Below are positions 9,958 to 18,631 of a stretch of DNA of 64,000 nucleotides, one piece after another. The notes below the pieces were generated by a model. That model had not been told where the DNA came from. It ran no database searches and worked only from the letters and a program-made list of their open reading frames with translations. The translations under genes and the position numbers were made by a program. The first letter of the stretch is position 1. Every line of letters begins with the position of its first letter. The stretch covers positions 124,001-188,000 of the forward strand of contig NZ_BLZO01000118.1 in assembly GCF_014132355.1 (NCBI RefSeq), given 5' to 3'. Origin of the DNA: Okeania sp. KiyG1. GTDB taxonomy: Bacteria; Cyanobacteriota; Cyanobacteriia; Cyanobacteriales; Microcoleaceae.

Positions 9958-10110
9958 ATGGGGGCAGACTACCAGTTTAGGAACGATTTTATGCCATTTG
10001 AGGCTTGCCATTTACCTAATTTACCCCGGATTATTGAGCAGTTACCACAATTTCTTAGTTTTTTGCATAATCTAGATTTAGCTGAATCGCCGATTCATCT
10101 CACGCCATAA
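9958..10110 (+). CDS. Short ORF or gene fragment, 50 aa
   Basis: An ATG frame too short for most gene finders, reading MGADYQFRNDFMPFEACHLP and ending IHLTP. Its balanced composition (Pro, Cys, His, Trp-free, mixed charge) looks protein-coding rather than random AT-rich DNA. I do not recognise the family. It may be a fragment of a larger decayed gene. Its last codons form the left arm of a strong hairpin (10091-10137). Confidence 0.3.
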   Translation: MGADYQFRNDFMPFEACHLPNLPRIIEQLPQFLSFLHNLDLAESPIHLTP

Positions 10111-10138
10111 TCTTTAATTTGGCGTGAGATGAATCTGC
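10089..10138. terminator. Strong perfect-stem hairpin
   Basis: The arm GATTCATCTCACGCCA and its exact complement TGGCGTGAGATGAATC face each other across a 12-base AT-rich loop, giving a 16-bp perfect stem that continues with partial pairing at the base. No T-tract follows, so it may not be a classical terminator. It could instead be a structured end of the downstream IS200/IS605 element or a transcription-blocking hairpin. Confidence 0.5.
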
Positions 10139-10345
10139 GGCAAATTGAATAGGTTCGATGCCCATTCAATTTTCCAACATCACAGCAGAAGCCTTCGCCC
10201 TAGTAGACATCTCCAATAATAAAAAATCAAATTAATTATCGTACAGAAATCATTAATTCTTTCCCCCTACTCCCTATGCATGGAGGAGATGTTTAGTAGA
10301 AAAACTTGTATTATGATATTCCAATAACCCCAGAAATTTTCCACC

Positions 10346-11599
10346 ATGCGCACTGCCTACCAATATAAATTAAGGCCCAAATCATATCAAATCGCCACAA
10401 TAGAACTATGGCTGGACTTGTTGCGTCGGCAGTACAACTATCGGTTAGGTGAGCGGTTCTCGTGGTGGTCAGAAAACCGTTGTCCAGTTAACGCCTGCCC
10501 CTTGGTAATGCCAATTCCTCAACTAAGAGATAATCCAAATTATTACTCTCAAAAAAAAGATTTAGTCAATACCAAAGACAAATTTCCGGAATACAAGCGA
10601 ATTCACTCTCAGGTGTTACAAGATTGTATAAAACGGGTAAAACTTGCCTTTGATAGATGGTTGAAAGCAGACATAAAAGGACAAAAATCAGGAAAACCAA
10701 GGTTTAAGGGAAAAGGACGTTATCGCAGTTTTACTTATCCTCAAATAAAACTTGACTGCATAGAAGAAAATCAAATTAATTTGCCCAAAATAGGAAAGGT
10801 AAAGTTAATTCAACATCGTCCAATACCAGAAGGGTTTACAATTAAAACAGTGACGATTAGTCGTAAAGCTGATGGTTATTATGTAACTTTATCCCTAGAA
10901 GAAAAATCAGTTCCAGCTTTAACAACTGAAGTGGAACCTACATTAGAAAATACTCTGGGAATCGATATGGGACTGAAGGAATTCTTAGTAACAAGTGAAG
11001 GAGAATCTGTTTCTATCCCTCAATACTATCGAAAATCTCAGAAGCGATTAAAGACTTTGCAAAAACGTTTATCTCGAAAGAAAAAAGGAAGTAAAAGGAG
11101 GCTCAAGGCTGTCAAAGCTGTAGCGAAACAACATAAAAAGGTAGCCGATAAACGTAAAGATTTTCATTTCAAAACAGCCAATGAATTGTTATCAAAAGCA
11201 GATGTTATTGCCCATGAAAACTTAAACATAAAAGGACTAGCAAAGACTCGTTTAAGTAAATCAATTAATGATGCAGGATGGGGAAAATTCCTGTCTATTT
11301 TGACTGTCAAAGCTGGAAATGCTGGACAGAAAACCATAGCAGTGAACCCTATAAATACCAGCCAAGATTGCTCAAATTGTGGAAAAAAAGTCCCCAAAGA
11401 ATTAAACATACGAACTCATTCTTGTCCGCATTGCGGTATTGTCATAGACCGCGACTTAAATGCCGCGATAAATATAAAAAATAGGGCGGTAGGGCATTCC
11501 GTCTTTAAAGCTCGTGGAGTCCGATGCAGTGGCAGGACTGCGAAACGAGAAGCCCACACTATAGCGTCAGCGAGCGTGTGGGAGTATGTCACATACTGA
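10346..11599 (+). CDS. tnpB: TnpB (OrfB), RNA-guided nuclease of an IS200/IS605-type element
   Basis: 417 residues, uninterrupted. RuvC catalytic residues are all present: D207 in GIDMGLK, E291 in AHENLNIKG and D370 in DRDLNAA. The CSNCGKKV...CPHCG zinc ribbon sits between the last two. The N-terminal arginine/lysine-rich segment [15 protein letters not shown] and the [20 protein letters not shown] helix match the family. TnpB proteins use an RNA transcribed from the 3' end of the gene and right end of the element to cut DNA, which favours element retention. No tnpA lies beside it, so it would depend on a transposase elsewhere. A truncated sister lies at 3334-3632. The start ATG follows an AT-rich spacer without clear Shine-Dalgarno. 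Confidence 0.93.
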   Translation: MRTAYQYKLRPKSYQIATIELWLDLLRRQYNYRLGERFSWWSENRCPVNACPLVMPIPQLRDNPNYYSQKKDLVNTKDKFPEYKRIHSQVLQDCIKRVKLAFDRWLKADIKGQKSGKPRFKGKGRYRSFTYPQIKLDCIEENQINLPKIGKVKLIQHRPIPEGFTIKTVTISRKADGYYVTLSLEEKSVPALTTEVEPTLENTLGIDMGLKEFLVTSEGESVSIPQYYRKSQKRLKTLQKRLSRKKKGSKRRLKAVKAVAKQHKKVADKRKDFHFKTANELLSKADVIAHENLNIKGLAKTRLSKSINDAGWGKFLSILTVKAGNAGQKTIAVNPINTSQDCSNCGKKVPKELNIRTHSCPHCGIVIDRDLNAAINIKNRAVGHSVFKARGVRCSGRTAKREAHTIASASVWEYVTY

Positions 11600-11640
11600 C
11601 TAACTATTTTTTTGAAAAGATGTATTAAGCAGAAAATGTT
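11440..11640 (+). ncRNA. Possible omega RNA at the tnpB 3' end
   Basis: In characterised TnpB systems the guide scaffold overlaps the end of tnpB and extends to the element's right end. Here the last 150 bases of the gene plus the right end contain GC-rich segments (GCTCGTGGAGTCCG, CACTATAGCGTCAGCGAGCG) that stand out from the AT-rich surroundings. They are kept in the 3334-3632 remnant, as expected for a structured RNA. The position is inferred and the boundaries are uncertain. Confidence 0.4.
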
Positions 11641-11704
11641 GAAAAATTTATAAAAATCAAAAATATTTTGAGCTAGAAGAGAAATATTATGATATAGTTC
11701 TTAA

Positions 11705-11836
11705 ACTATGTTGGTTCTAGCGAGGGTCAGTCGTTAGAAGTAAAGGGGAAAGTTTGGTGTAAATCCAACGCTGTCCCGCAACTGTGAAATGAGTTTAGTA
11801 AAGTCTAAAATTTCATTAAGCCAGAATGCCCACCAA
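11705..11836 (+). promoter_or_regulatory. Cobalamin (B12) riboswitch
   Basis: The conserved core is clear: AAAGGGGAAAGTTTGGTGTA, then AATCCAACGCTGTCCCGCAA and CTGTGA, and the 3' element AAGCCAGAATGCCCACC. These correspond to the GGGAA-GGTG-AATCC-GCTG-CCCGCAACTG consensus of cobalamin riboswitches. It lies directly before hupE, and the apparent ATG at 11826 is part of the riboswitch. Adenosyl- or methylcobalamin binding would be expected to reduce expression of the downstream cobalt-uptake gene. Confidence 0.93.
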
Positions 11837-11876
11837 CATTATTAATAAAAATAATCAATACATCTGCGAGGTACGG

Positions 11877-12551
11877 ATGAAAGATAAACATTACAAGCCT
11901 ACAAAAAGTAGGATTGTTCATCAATTGCATAGAATAAAAGTAATTTTAGCACTAGCAATTTTAATTTTTTTCAGCACAATAGAATCAGCAATAGCTCATC
12001 ATCCAATGGATGGAAAAACACCAAGTAATTTGTGGGAAGGTTTTCTATCTGGTGTAGGGCATCCAGTTATTGGAATAGATCATCTGGCTTTTGTAGTTGC
12101 AGTTGGATTAATTGCAGTAGGAATCCCCAATGGTATATCAATAATAGCATCTTTTCTCGCTACAGTAATATTAGGAACAGGTATCCATCTTCTAAGTATT
12201 GATTTACCTTTAACAGAAATAGCGATCGCTCTATCAGTACTTGTTTTTGGTACAATGCTAGCTCTTAAACAGAAGCTGAGTGTCCAATTCTTAAGTATCT
12301 TTGCAGCCATTGCTGGTATATTTCATGGTTATGCTTATGGAGAGGCAATTATTGGTGCAGAAATGACACCTTGATTTGCATATTTGTTAGGCTTTACAGT
12401 GGTGCAATTATTAATAGCATTATTAATAATAAAATCTGCTGAATTAGTAAGTAATTCTTGGCAAAATAAATTCTTTCTTGTAATGCGCTTCTTGGGTTTA
12501 GCAATAGGTGCTATTGGAATGGTATTTTTCACCAGAGTAATATTTAGTTAG
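11877..12551 (+). pseudogene. hupE: HupE/UreJ-type cobalt/nickel transporter with in-frame stop
   Basis: Membrane permease for Co2+ or Ni2+. After a signal-like N-terminal hydrophobic segment ending AIAHH comes the family motif GHPVIGIDHLAFVVAVG with the metal-binding HP...DH residues. Several membrane helices follow, then FHGYAYGEAIIGAE. The ATG at 11877 follows GAGGTACGG and lies outside the riboswitch, so it is preferred over 11826. A TGA at 12372-12374 stops the frame, but the same frame continues without shift as FAYLLGFTVVQLLIALLIIK to a TAG at 12549-12551, which is the expected last two helices. Either the gene is freshly inactivated, the stop is read through, or the base is a sequencing error. 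B12-riboswitch-controlled HupE is known from cyanobacteria. Confidence 0.85.
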
Positions 12552-12591
12552 TAGCACAATTAAATTCCTACAAAATTATCAAAAAAACAGA

Positions 12592-12996
12592 ATGTCTACG
12601 CCACAAATACTATTTGTTTGTACTACTTGTGCGAGTGTTTGGAAAGATGGGAAACGACAAGGCATTAGTGGAGGAGAAAAACTACTCGAACAACTTTCCC
12701 AACAATATAAAAATTGGCACTTACGGGATAGATTTTCTATAAAACCAATAGAATGTATGAGTGCTTGTAGTCACTCTTGCGCTATCTCTTTTGCTGCTCC
12801 TGGTAAGCATACTTATGTATTTGGAGATTTACCATCTCAAACAGAAGTTTTGTCAGAAGTATCAGCAGCAGTATTAGAATGTGCGAGTCTCTATGATGCT
12901 AAATCTGATGGATTATTATCTTGGTCGGAAAGACCTAAGCATTTAAAAAAAGGCGTTTTAGCAAGAATTCCACCATTAATTTATGGAGAGATTTAA
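12592..12996 (+). CDS. DUF1636 family metal-binding protein
   Basis: Small (134 aa) ferredoxin-like protein. CTTCASVWKDG near the N-terminus and CMSACSHSCAISF in the middle supply cysteines for a metal or iron-sulfur site. GDLPSQTEVL and LSWSERPKHLKKGVLARIPP are typical C-terminal segments of DUF1636. Members of this family are often encoded beside cobalamin and cobalt-transport genes, as here, where it lies 40 bases after hupE and probably in the same riboswitch-controlled transcript. The biochemical role is not established. Sometimes it is described as CobW-associated. Confidence 0.85.
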   Translation: MSTPQILFVCTTCASVWKDGKRQGISGGEKLLEQLSQQYKNWHLRDRFSIKPIECMSACSHSCAISFAAPGKHTYVFGDLPSQTEVLSEVSAAVLECASLYDAKSDGLLSWSERPKHLKKGVLARIPPLIYGEI

Positions 12997-13574
12997 GCAA
13001 AATTAATTGTTGAAAAAGTACAGATATTTTTCAATGTTAATTGTGTTTCTTAAGTAAGCATTCAGCAATTAGTAATTAATAATTACTTCTTAGGTTTGTG
13101 GAGGGTAATTTGACAGTAACTTTTTATTCAAACTCAATTTCAAAGGTTGCCTTTACCTGCCCCAAAATTACAGCACTTTTGAAGATAGTGAGGTACAGTT
13201 ATAAGACTATTTATTCCTATATTCCCTGTTGCCTGTTGCCTTACGGAGCTTTTGCCTAGAGCAATAAACTTTGTACCTCATCCACTAGGAAACTGCTGTA
13301 ATTGCTATTTGCGTAGCATTGCGAAGGAAAGGAAGCGCTAATAACTGACAGCTGTTAGCTCCGCATTCCGCAGGAAATGCTTACCTTTCTTCTATCACTC
13401 GTTACTATGGCTTTAGTAGTTCCTATGTTTGTTAATTAAATGTAGCTATAGGATTTATATTGGAAATGTAAGTAATACCAAATTCAAAAAAGGTCGTTAC
13501 AGTATTAATCTCTAAATTCCGACCAGCAGAGAAAACCACTGTAGCAATATTTTATGAAATTGGTATAAGAAATT

Positions 13575-13696
13575 TACAGCGCAATTCATTTAAGTAGACT
13601 ACAAAATTATTTTGGGTTAGGGAGGTCGGGACATTCCATACAACGTCCGTAGGTAGTAACTTGTCACTGTAGTCTATCTATTTTAAAACCGCTATA
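13575..13696. repeat. MITE-B copy (TACAGCG/CGCTGTA ends)
   Basis: Left end TACAGCGCAATTCATTTAAG, right end AAAACCGCTATA, with an internal GTAGACTAC...GTAGTCTA inverted pair and a GGACATTCC block. It shares ends and the internal 'gtagacyaca' motif with copies at 24825-24930 and 32470-32621. No ORF. Confidence 0.5.
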
Positions 13697-13999
13697 ATTC
13701 TCTAGAAAACAGGGGAAAGTTTTAGTAACTTTTTTTGCCTGCTAAAAAAGTTGAGAATCTAGTTTCAAACTCATTACTAAATTCTATAGAAGGCAACAGT
13801 TCCAGAAAGCAACAATGGAAAAAAATTTCTCCTTATTTGATTCATCATTACTCTATTTATTCATTTTTTCAGCAATTCAATATTTGCTTTTGCTATGGAT
13901 AAAATAAAAATCTAAAGCAAGGAAAAGACCAAATTTAATAGTTCATAAAATATTTATAGCAGTGGAAGGAAAGGGCGCGGATATATCAAAAACTTACCG

Positions 14000-14180
14000 A
14001 AAAATTAATAATTAATAATTATTAATTAAATAATTCAGCTTACTCTGCCTCCCCTTGGCTGCGTCGCGAGCTGCCACTCTACAAGGGGAACAAAAGAAAT
14101 AATATTTCCTGACATTAAATTCCGTAACGGTTTTAACCAGAGGTAATTATCCATTATTCATTATCCATTATCCATTAATG
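14000..14180 (-). repeat. ATR copy 5
   Basis: TTACCGAAAAATTAATAATTAATAA end, a CTCCCCTTGGCTGCG block, ACAAGGGGAAC, AAAGAAATAATATTTCC, TTCCGTAACGGTTTTAACC, AGAGGTAATTATCC and an iterated ATTATCCATTATCC end. Same module order as copies 3, 11 and 13. Confidence 0.7.
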
Positions 14181-14498
14181 AAAGCGTATTTCATATTAGT
14201 AAGGTACACCTGTCGCGGGCAAGATGCTATAGCGGGCAAGATGCCCGCACTACGAACACTTTAGCATTCATACTTGTACCTCATTTATCTGAAATCTGCT
14301 GTAAAACTCAGACAAAACAAAATTTTTAGCTCTTTTAGTCCTTCCTTCTTCCTTTTTCCTTCTTACTTCTGCTATACCTAATAAATCTAGGTAATTTTGT
14401 ACTTAGTTTTATTTCCTCTAATTTTTGATTTCTAGCTTGTTCCTTATTCTCAATTTTCTATTTGTCAAAAAAATCATCAATAAACAGTATTAAAATTT

Positions 14499-15566
14499 AT
14501 GAGTGCCAAAATTCCTGTTACTGTAATTACCGGCTTTCTCGGTAGTGGAAAAACTACCACAATTCGCCATTTATTACAAAATAATCAAGGTCGTCGTATT
14601 GCAGTTTTAGTTAATGAATTTGGAGAGGTTGGCATAGATGGAGAACTTTTGCGTTCCTGTCAAGTTTGTGATGAAGAAGATGCCACTAATAACATTGTTG
14701 AACTAACAAATGGTTGTCTTTGCTGTACAGTGCAAGAAGAATTTTTCCCGACTATTCAGCAGCTATTAAAACGCCGAGAAAAAATTGATAGTATTTTAAT
14801 AGAAACCTCTGGGTTAGCATTACCAAAACCTTTGATACAAGCATTTCGTTGGCCTGAAATTAAGACTTCTGCAACTGTAGATGGAGTTGTTACTGTTGTT
14901 GATTGTGAAGCAGTGGCAAATGGTACTTTGGTAGGAGATATTGATGCTTTGGAAGCTCAACGTCAAGCTGACCCAAATTTAGACCATGAAACACCTATAG
15001 AGGAATTATTTGAAGACCAGTTAGCTTGTGCGGATTTAGTTTTATTAACTAAGGTTGATATGGTTGATGAAGCTACTTCAAATAAAGTACAAAATTGGTT
15101 AAAGGAACAGTTGCCTAAAACTGTAAAAATAGTTTCTTGTATTGGGGGAGAAATTAGTCCGGATGTATTGTTAGGATTTAATGCAGCAGTTGAAGATGAT
15201 TTAGATGCTCGCCCTAGTCACCATGATACAGAGGAAGACCACGAACATGATGATGAAATTAATTCTGTTCATTTAATTTTAGAGCAAGAATTTGAACCGA
15301 AAGAGTTAGTAGAAAAGTTGAAAAGGTTAGCGATAAATGATGAAATTTATCGAATTAAAGGTTTTGTTGCGGTGCCGAATAAACCAATGCGTTTAGTTTT
15401 ACAAGGGGTAGGTTCGCGCTTTGATTATTTCTATGACCGTCTCTGGCAAAAAGAGGAACTTAGGCAGACTAAGTTAGTATTGATTGGTCGTGATTTGCAA
15501 CTAGAAAAAATTCAATCTGAGTTGGTTGACATACTCTCCAACCTAAAGGCGCGGAGATTCTCCTGA
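14499..15566 (+). CDS. cobW: CobW/COG0523 family G3E GTPase (metal chaperone)
   Basis: G3E-class P-loop GTPase of the COG0523 family, 355 residues. Walker A is GFLGSGKTTTIRHLL, followed by the switch region VNEFGEVGIDG, the metal-binding CLCC motif (ELTNGCLCCTVQEE), ETSGLALPKP, and LLTKVDMVDE (NKXD-like base recognition). A histidine/acidic stretch (HHDTEEDHEHDDE) precedes the C-terminal CobW_C domain. Its long CobW form plus the upstream hupE and DUF1636 genes suggest a role in cobalt insertion for cobalamin. Zinc or nickel chaperoning cannot be excluded. The last residues (LKARRFS) are read from IS-end sequence that starts at about 15526, so the natural C-terminus has been slightly altered. 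Confidence 0.92.
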   Translation: MSAKIPVTVITGFLGSGKTTTIRHLLQNNQGRRIAVLVNEFGEVGIDGELLRSCQVCDEEDATNNIVELTNGCLCCTVQEEFFPTIQQLLKRREKIDSILIETSGLALPKPLIQAFRWPEIKTSATVDGVVTVVDCEAVANGTLVGDIDALEAQRQADPNLDHETPIEELFEDQLACADLVLLTKVDMVDEATSNKVQNWLKEQLPKTVKIVSCIGGEISPDVLLGFNAAVEDDLDARPSHHDTEEDHEHDDEINSVHLILEQEFEPKELVEKLKRLAINDEIYRIKGFVAVPNKPMRLVLQGVGSRFDYFYDRLWQKEELRQTKLVLIGRDLQLEKIQSELVDILSNLKARRFS

Positions 15567-15718
15567 AACCAGGATTCTTGGTTTGCGCTCCGCAAGGCTA
15601 CGCCAACAAAGAGTCCACTTAAATCAAATACCTTGCGGAATCTAATCCAGAGATGGTTCTCACGTCTGCGGGTTTGCTCTATTGCCTCCTCCGGAGGAGC
15701 TTCGCTATCAAGAGCCTG
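15526..15718 (-). mobile_element. IS200/IS605-type element end remnant
   Basis: TTGACATACTCTCCAACC followed by TAAAGGCGCGGAGATTCTCC is the outward end commonly found on cyanobacterial IS605/tnpB elements (minus strand: ...GGAGAGTATGTCAA). No tnpB coding sequence remains. It overlaps the 3' end of cobW and supplies that gene's stop codon. Confidence 0.5.
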
Positions 15719-16130
15719 TTACCGAATAATTAAGGTAAAAATCCTCACGGGGTGACAAGCTCCTCAAAACTATTGTTGGATAAGGATTTCCAGGATTCTA
15801 CTTTTGTAGAAAATATGGATTTTTGCCAATAATAATGATAATCCTTTTTAAAAATGTGTGGGTTCGCGTTGGCGGAGCCTAGCGGCAGCTATATCGCGAA
15901 CCCACACCACCACTAATAATGATTATCATTCTTACAAAACCAGTCAATTTTTCACCATTGCTTACATCCTTTAAACCTTTATACAACAATAGCTTTGAGC
16001 TGCTTGTCACCCCGTGAGGTGAAAATCCTCTCCCTTAAAGGAAAAACAAGAAAATATTTTCCTTTTATTCTATCCTCTTCCTTTTAGGGGGAGGCTTCAA
16101 ACCCAGTTTTTCGGTGAATAATGTTGCATT
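15719..16130 (-). repeat. ATR copy 6, split by MITE-D
   Basis: Left part TTACCGAATAATTAAGGTAAAAATCC. The right part resumes with GAAAATCCTCTCCCTTAAAGG, AAAATATTTTCC, CCTCTTCCTTTTAGGGGGAGGC and TTTTTCGGTGAATA. The interval between them is filled by the inverted-repeat element at 15743-16019. Confidence 0.6.
15743..16019. mobile_element. MITE-D, 277 bp with ~41-bp inverted ends
   Basis: Left end CCTCACGGGGTGACAAGC then TCCTCAAAACTATTGTTG. The right end is its complement (CAACAATAGCTTTGAGCTGC, TTGTCACCCCGTGAGG). The pairing covers about 41 bases with few mismatches. The interior has a second inverted pair (GTGTGGGTTCGCG / CGCGAACCCACAC) and AATGATTATCATT palindromes. There is no ORF. Flanks AGGTAAAAATCCT and AGGTGAAAATCCT resemble a target duplication. 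Inserted in an ATR copy. Confidence 0.75.
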
Positions 16131-16776
16131 GATGAGCTGCGGATGTGCCTAATAATATTTGTTTGAATAAGTGTTTGTTTTTTTATTTTTGATTTGGTTG
16201 ATAATATTTTGTTTTGGAGGTTTAAATTAGATGTAATTATAGGTTTCTGTTTTTGGTTTTAATATTTTAAACTTTACCGTTTTTGTCTGATTGTTAAATA
16301 AGGAAATTTTTCTGAGTTGGTTAACGAGGTTTCAATATTTTTAGGGATTTTTTTCGATTTTGTGATATTCTATACTTGTGATAAACTTAGGGCATTTTAT
16401 GTCTTGATTGATTTTTAATGCTGTTAATCCCTATTATGCCGTTGTCTTGCCCGATCTTTTTCTTAATTTTCTTTGCTCAAAATGACTAATTTTTCTTTGG
16501 TCATTTTTTGCTGTTTTGACAAAAAGTTGTTTGTGTGATAATTAAAGACAGCTTTTTCGGTTTTCGGAAATGTTTTGTGTTGAATAAAAAGTCTAGCGTA
16601 GGGGCAATAAATCCCCAATAACATTATACTATCAGAGTTGGTTTGAGGATGCAAGCCTATTTTTTTTTCGACCCCACTTCTTTTTTGGAGCTTCATAGAA
16701 TGAAAGTGTTGTTGGGTTAACTGGACTTTTGGAAAAAATAGGTTAAAAATAAGGCTAAACCTTTATACATAGGACT
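16131..16776. other. Gene-poor, T-rich region
   Basis: A minus-strand open frame at 16463-16696 has no family features and is probably chance. No repeat copy or RNA motif was recognised. Confidence 0.4.
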
Positions 16777-16981
16777 TACCGAAAAATTGTGGGTATGCGC
16801 CTCCCCTTGATCGGGGATAATAAGCGGTCGTTTGCGGAGCAGTCCGTTAGGATGGGATGGCTCCGAAACCTGCGCCATATCCAATCGACCAAGAGAAGAA
16901 AAATTTTCATGAATTTGTCAATCCTCTTCTTTCAAGGAGAGGTAATTATTCATTATTCATTATTCATTATTAATTGTTGAA
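16777..16981 (-). repeat. ATR copy 7
   Basis: TTACCGAAAAATTGTGGGTATG, CTCCCCTTGATCGGGGATAAT, GCGGTCG, GGGATGGCTCC..., ATATCCAATCGACCAAGAGAAG, AAAATTTTCATGAATTTGTC, TCAAGGAGAGGTAATTATTC, iterated ATTATTCATTATTC and TTGTTGAA. It appears inserted into a larger element whose ends are TAGGACTTA (16768) and TGCGTAAGTCCTGA (17050-17064). Confidence 0.65.
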
Positions 16982-17392
16982 GCAGATACGCTATATATAG
17001 TACCCATAACTATTGTCCAATAGTTACTGGACTCTATACACAGTGTCTTTGCGTAAGTCCTGATACAGTAATATTTTTACCTTAAATAGAACGTTTTCTT
17101 GATATATCTAGGTTTCAGCCATTTTAAGCAAATTCAGGTATTTCACCTGCTAATACTGGGTTTGAAGCCATTTTCAGTGTAAAAAATTTAAAAGTCCAGT
17201 TAAGGGGGTTTTGATGGGAAAGGCGATCGCTCTATGGGTTTAGCGATCGCCTAAATTAGTATTTACTATGTATAGTCTCTTTGCTTAAGTCCTATCAAAA
17301 TTAATCAAATTGACAATTATGAGAGTCTTTCTAACTTTATTGCTCTTTGTCAAGAGATTAATATTATTGCTCTTCACCGCTTAAACAGCCTG
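16982..17392. other. Region downstream of the tyrosinase paralogue
   Basis: Holds a TGCGTAAGTCCTG MITE-A end (about 17050) and a TTGCTTAAGTCCTAT variant (17281). A TCAAAATTAATCAAATTGACAA block at about 17296 is repeated after 18436 and near 20393, marking the edges of the duplicated tyrosinase unit. No gene. Confidence 0.55.
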
Positions 17393-18166
17393 TTATTCAC
17401 GAGTGTAGATGTCTAACTTGTTAACAGTTATGGTTTCATCCACAGGTCCACTATTCTTGATAATAGAGATGGAAAGTGAATCTAGGTTGAACTCCTTAAA
17501 CTTTTTAATTTGCTGAAGTAACTCATCGGTAATGTCAAATAGAAATGTTTTTGAGGTTGGGCGATCGCTCTCTAAAACAAAGAAAGCCATAGCACCCAGA
17601 AAGTAGGTATCAATATCAGCAATGGCAGCCTTCTTGGCTTCTTGCTCATTGGGTAAATTGAGATAGACTTCGTAGATGCCTAGAGGTCGTCCGGTATAGG
17701 TTACACTTACTTCCAAATATTGGGGTTGAGATAACCCGTCTTTAGTGAATAACTGATTGGATTCAAGTTGACTGCGGAATTGAGGGTTCAGCGGAACCGT
17801 CTGGGTAAACTCTTGATTGCTTCCCACTGTTCCTGTAGTCTTATTGGTACCCAGGAGCGTTTTAGGGGGTTTATTGGCCATAAGAGTTGTTAAATCTAAT
17901 ATAGCAGAGAGATTTGGACTCGTGTCATTATATTTATAGTCTATGCTGTAGATTGCCTTAATGACTTCCTGTATGGTATTGGCTTTTACCGTTTCGAGAT
18001 TCTTTTTTCCACAGAAGATATGGGCTTCATAGCGAGTATGGGAGTTACAGGTATTTGTAAGGGTATTATCAGCAGCAGTTTCTCCTGCCAATGTACTTAC
18101 TGACAAAAATATACCTACCAAGGACAAAATAAATGTCCTGCATAGGAGTAGGAAAAAATACTTCAT
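17393..18166 (-). CDS. Tyrosinase paralogue lacking the copper domain
   Basis: 257 residues from the ATG at 18166, which aligns with the start of the neighbouring tyrosinase (an in-frame ATG at 18193 gives a longer, less likely form). It has a signal peptide (YFFLLLCRTFILSLVGIFLSV...LAGETA), then TRYEAHIFCGKKNLE, and then jumps straight to TIQEVIKAIYSIDYKYND. These flank the copper domain in the full-length neighbour, so roughly 290 residues with every copper-binding histidine are absent without loss of frame. The C-terminal module (YLEVSVTYTGRPLGIYEVYLNL ... GPVDETITVNKLDIYTRE) is retained and highly similar. It cannot be an oxidase. It might be a secreted binding module or simply a decaying duplicate. 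Confidence 0.8.
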   Translation of the reverse strand: MKYFFLLLCRTFILSLVGIFLSVSTLAGETAADNTLTNTCNSHTRYEAHIFCGKKNLETVKANTIQEVIKAIYSIDYKYNDTSPNLSAILDLTTLMANKPPKTLLGTNKTTGTVGSNQEFTQTVPLNPQFRSQLESNQLFTKDGLSQPQYLEVSVTYTGRPLGIYEVYLNLPNEQEAKKAAIADIDTYFLGAMAFFVLESDRPTSKTFLFDITDELLQQIKKFKEFNLDSLSISIIKNSGPVDETITVNKLDIYTRE

Positions 18167-18631
18167 ATTGGAGATGTACCTTGTAATCATCAAATTGACA
18201 ACGATTACAGCTTGTCAAACTTTATTGTACTTTTTTTTAGTCTTTTCTGTCACCCCTTCTGCACATTATAGCGGTTTTCACAAAGGTAGACTACAGAACT
18301 TCATGCCTTCTGACTTTACAGCGCTTTTCAAATTGGTGAACCACATCGCCATAACCAAAACAAAGGCGATCGCTAAATCCATAAAACGATCGCCTCAATT
18401 AGTATGTACTATGTATACTGTTTTTGCGTAAGTCCTGTCAAAATTAATCAAATTAACGATTATGAGAGTCTTTCAGACTTTATTGCACTTCGTCAAGAGC
18501 CGGACTTATGGAAAATCACCATATCTAGTAGGAGCGAATGCCATTCACCCCTATAGATAGTGTATAATTTTGTGTTTTGCGTAAGTCCTGAAGAGATTAA
18601 AACTATAATTCTTCAGTACTTAAATAGCCCG
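18167..18631. other. Spacer between tyrosinase copies
   Basis: Contains a repeat of the 17.2-kb flank (GGCGATCGCTAAATCCATAAA, TATGTACTATGTATAC) and a 91-bp MITE-A copy (18500-18590). No gene. Confidence 0.5.
18500..18590. mobile_element. MITE-A copy, 91 bp with AAGAG target duplication
   Basis: Ends CCGGACTTATGG and TTTTGCGTAAGTCCTG, inner block GGAGCGAATGCCATTCACCC. Flanked on both sides by AAGAG (18495-18499 and 18591-18595). Same length and organisation as the copy in the HEPN gene at 58553-58643. Confidence 0.8.

Larger units (their letters stand above)
12997..14498. other. 1.5-kb gene-poor region
   Basis: Contains a MITE-B copy (13575-13696), ATR copy 5 (about 14000-14180), GCATTCCGCAGGAAATGC-type short repeats, and a short ORF (13815-13907) that could encode a 30-residue single-span membrane peptide. 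No recognised gene. Confidence 0.5.

Noticed and set aside
11826-11876. ATG at 11826 as the hupE start
   Set aside because: It lies inside the conserved 3' element of the cobalamin riboswitch. The ATG at 11877 has a GAGG-type ribosome-binding site.
15820-15945. Zur/Fur operator regulating cobW
   Set aside because: The AATGATTATCATT palindrome lies downstream of cobW and inside a MITE with inverted symmetry, so it is not positioned as an operator for that gene.
16463-16696. Minus-strand open frame of 77 codons
   Set aside because: Low-complexity, no recognisable domain, isolated in repeat-rich DNA.
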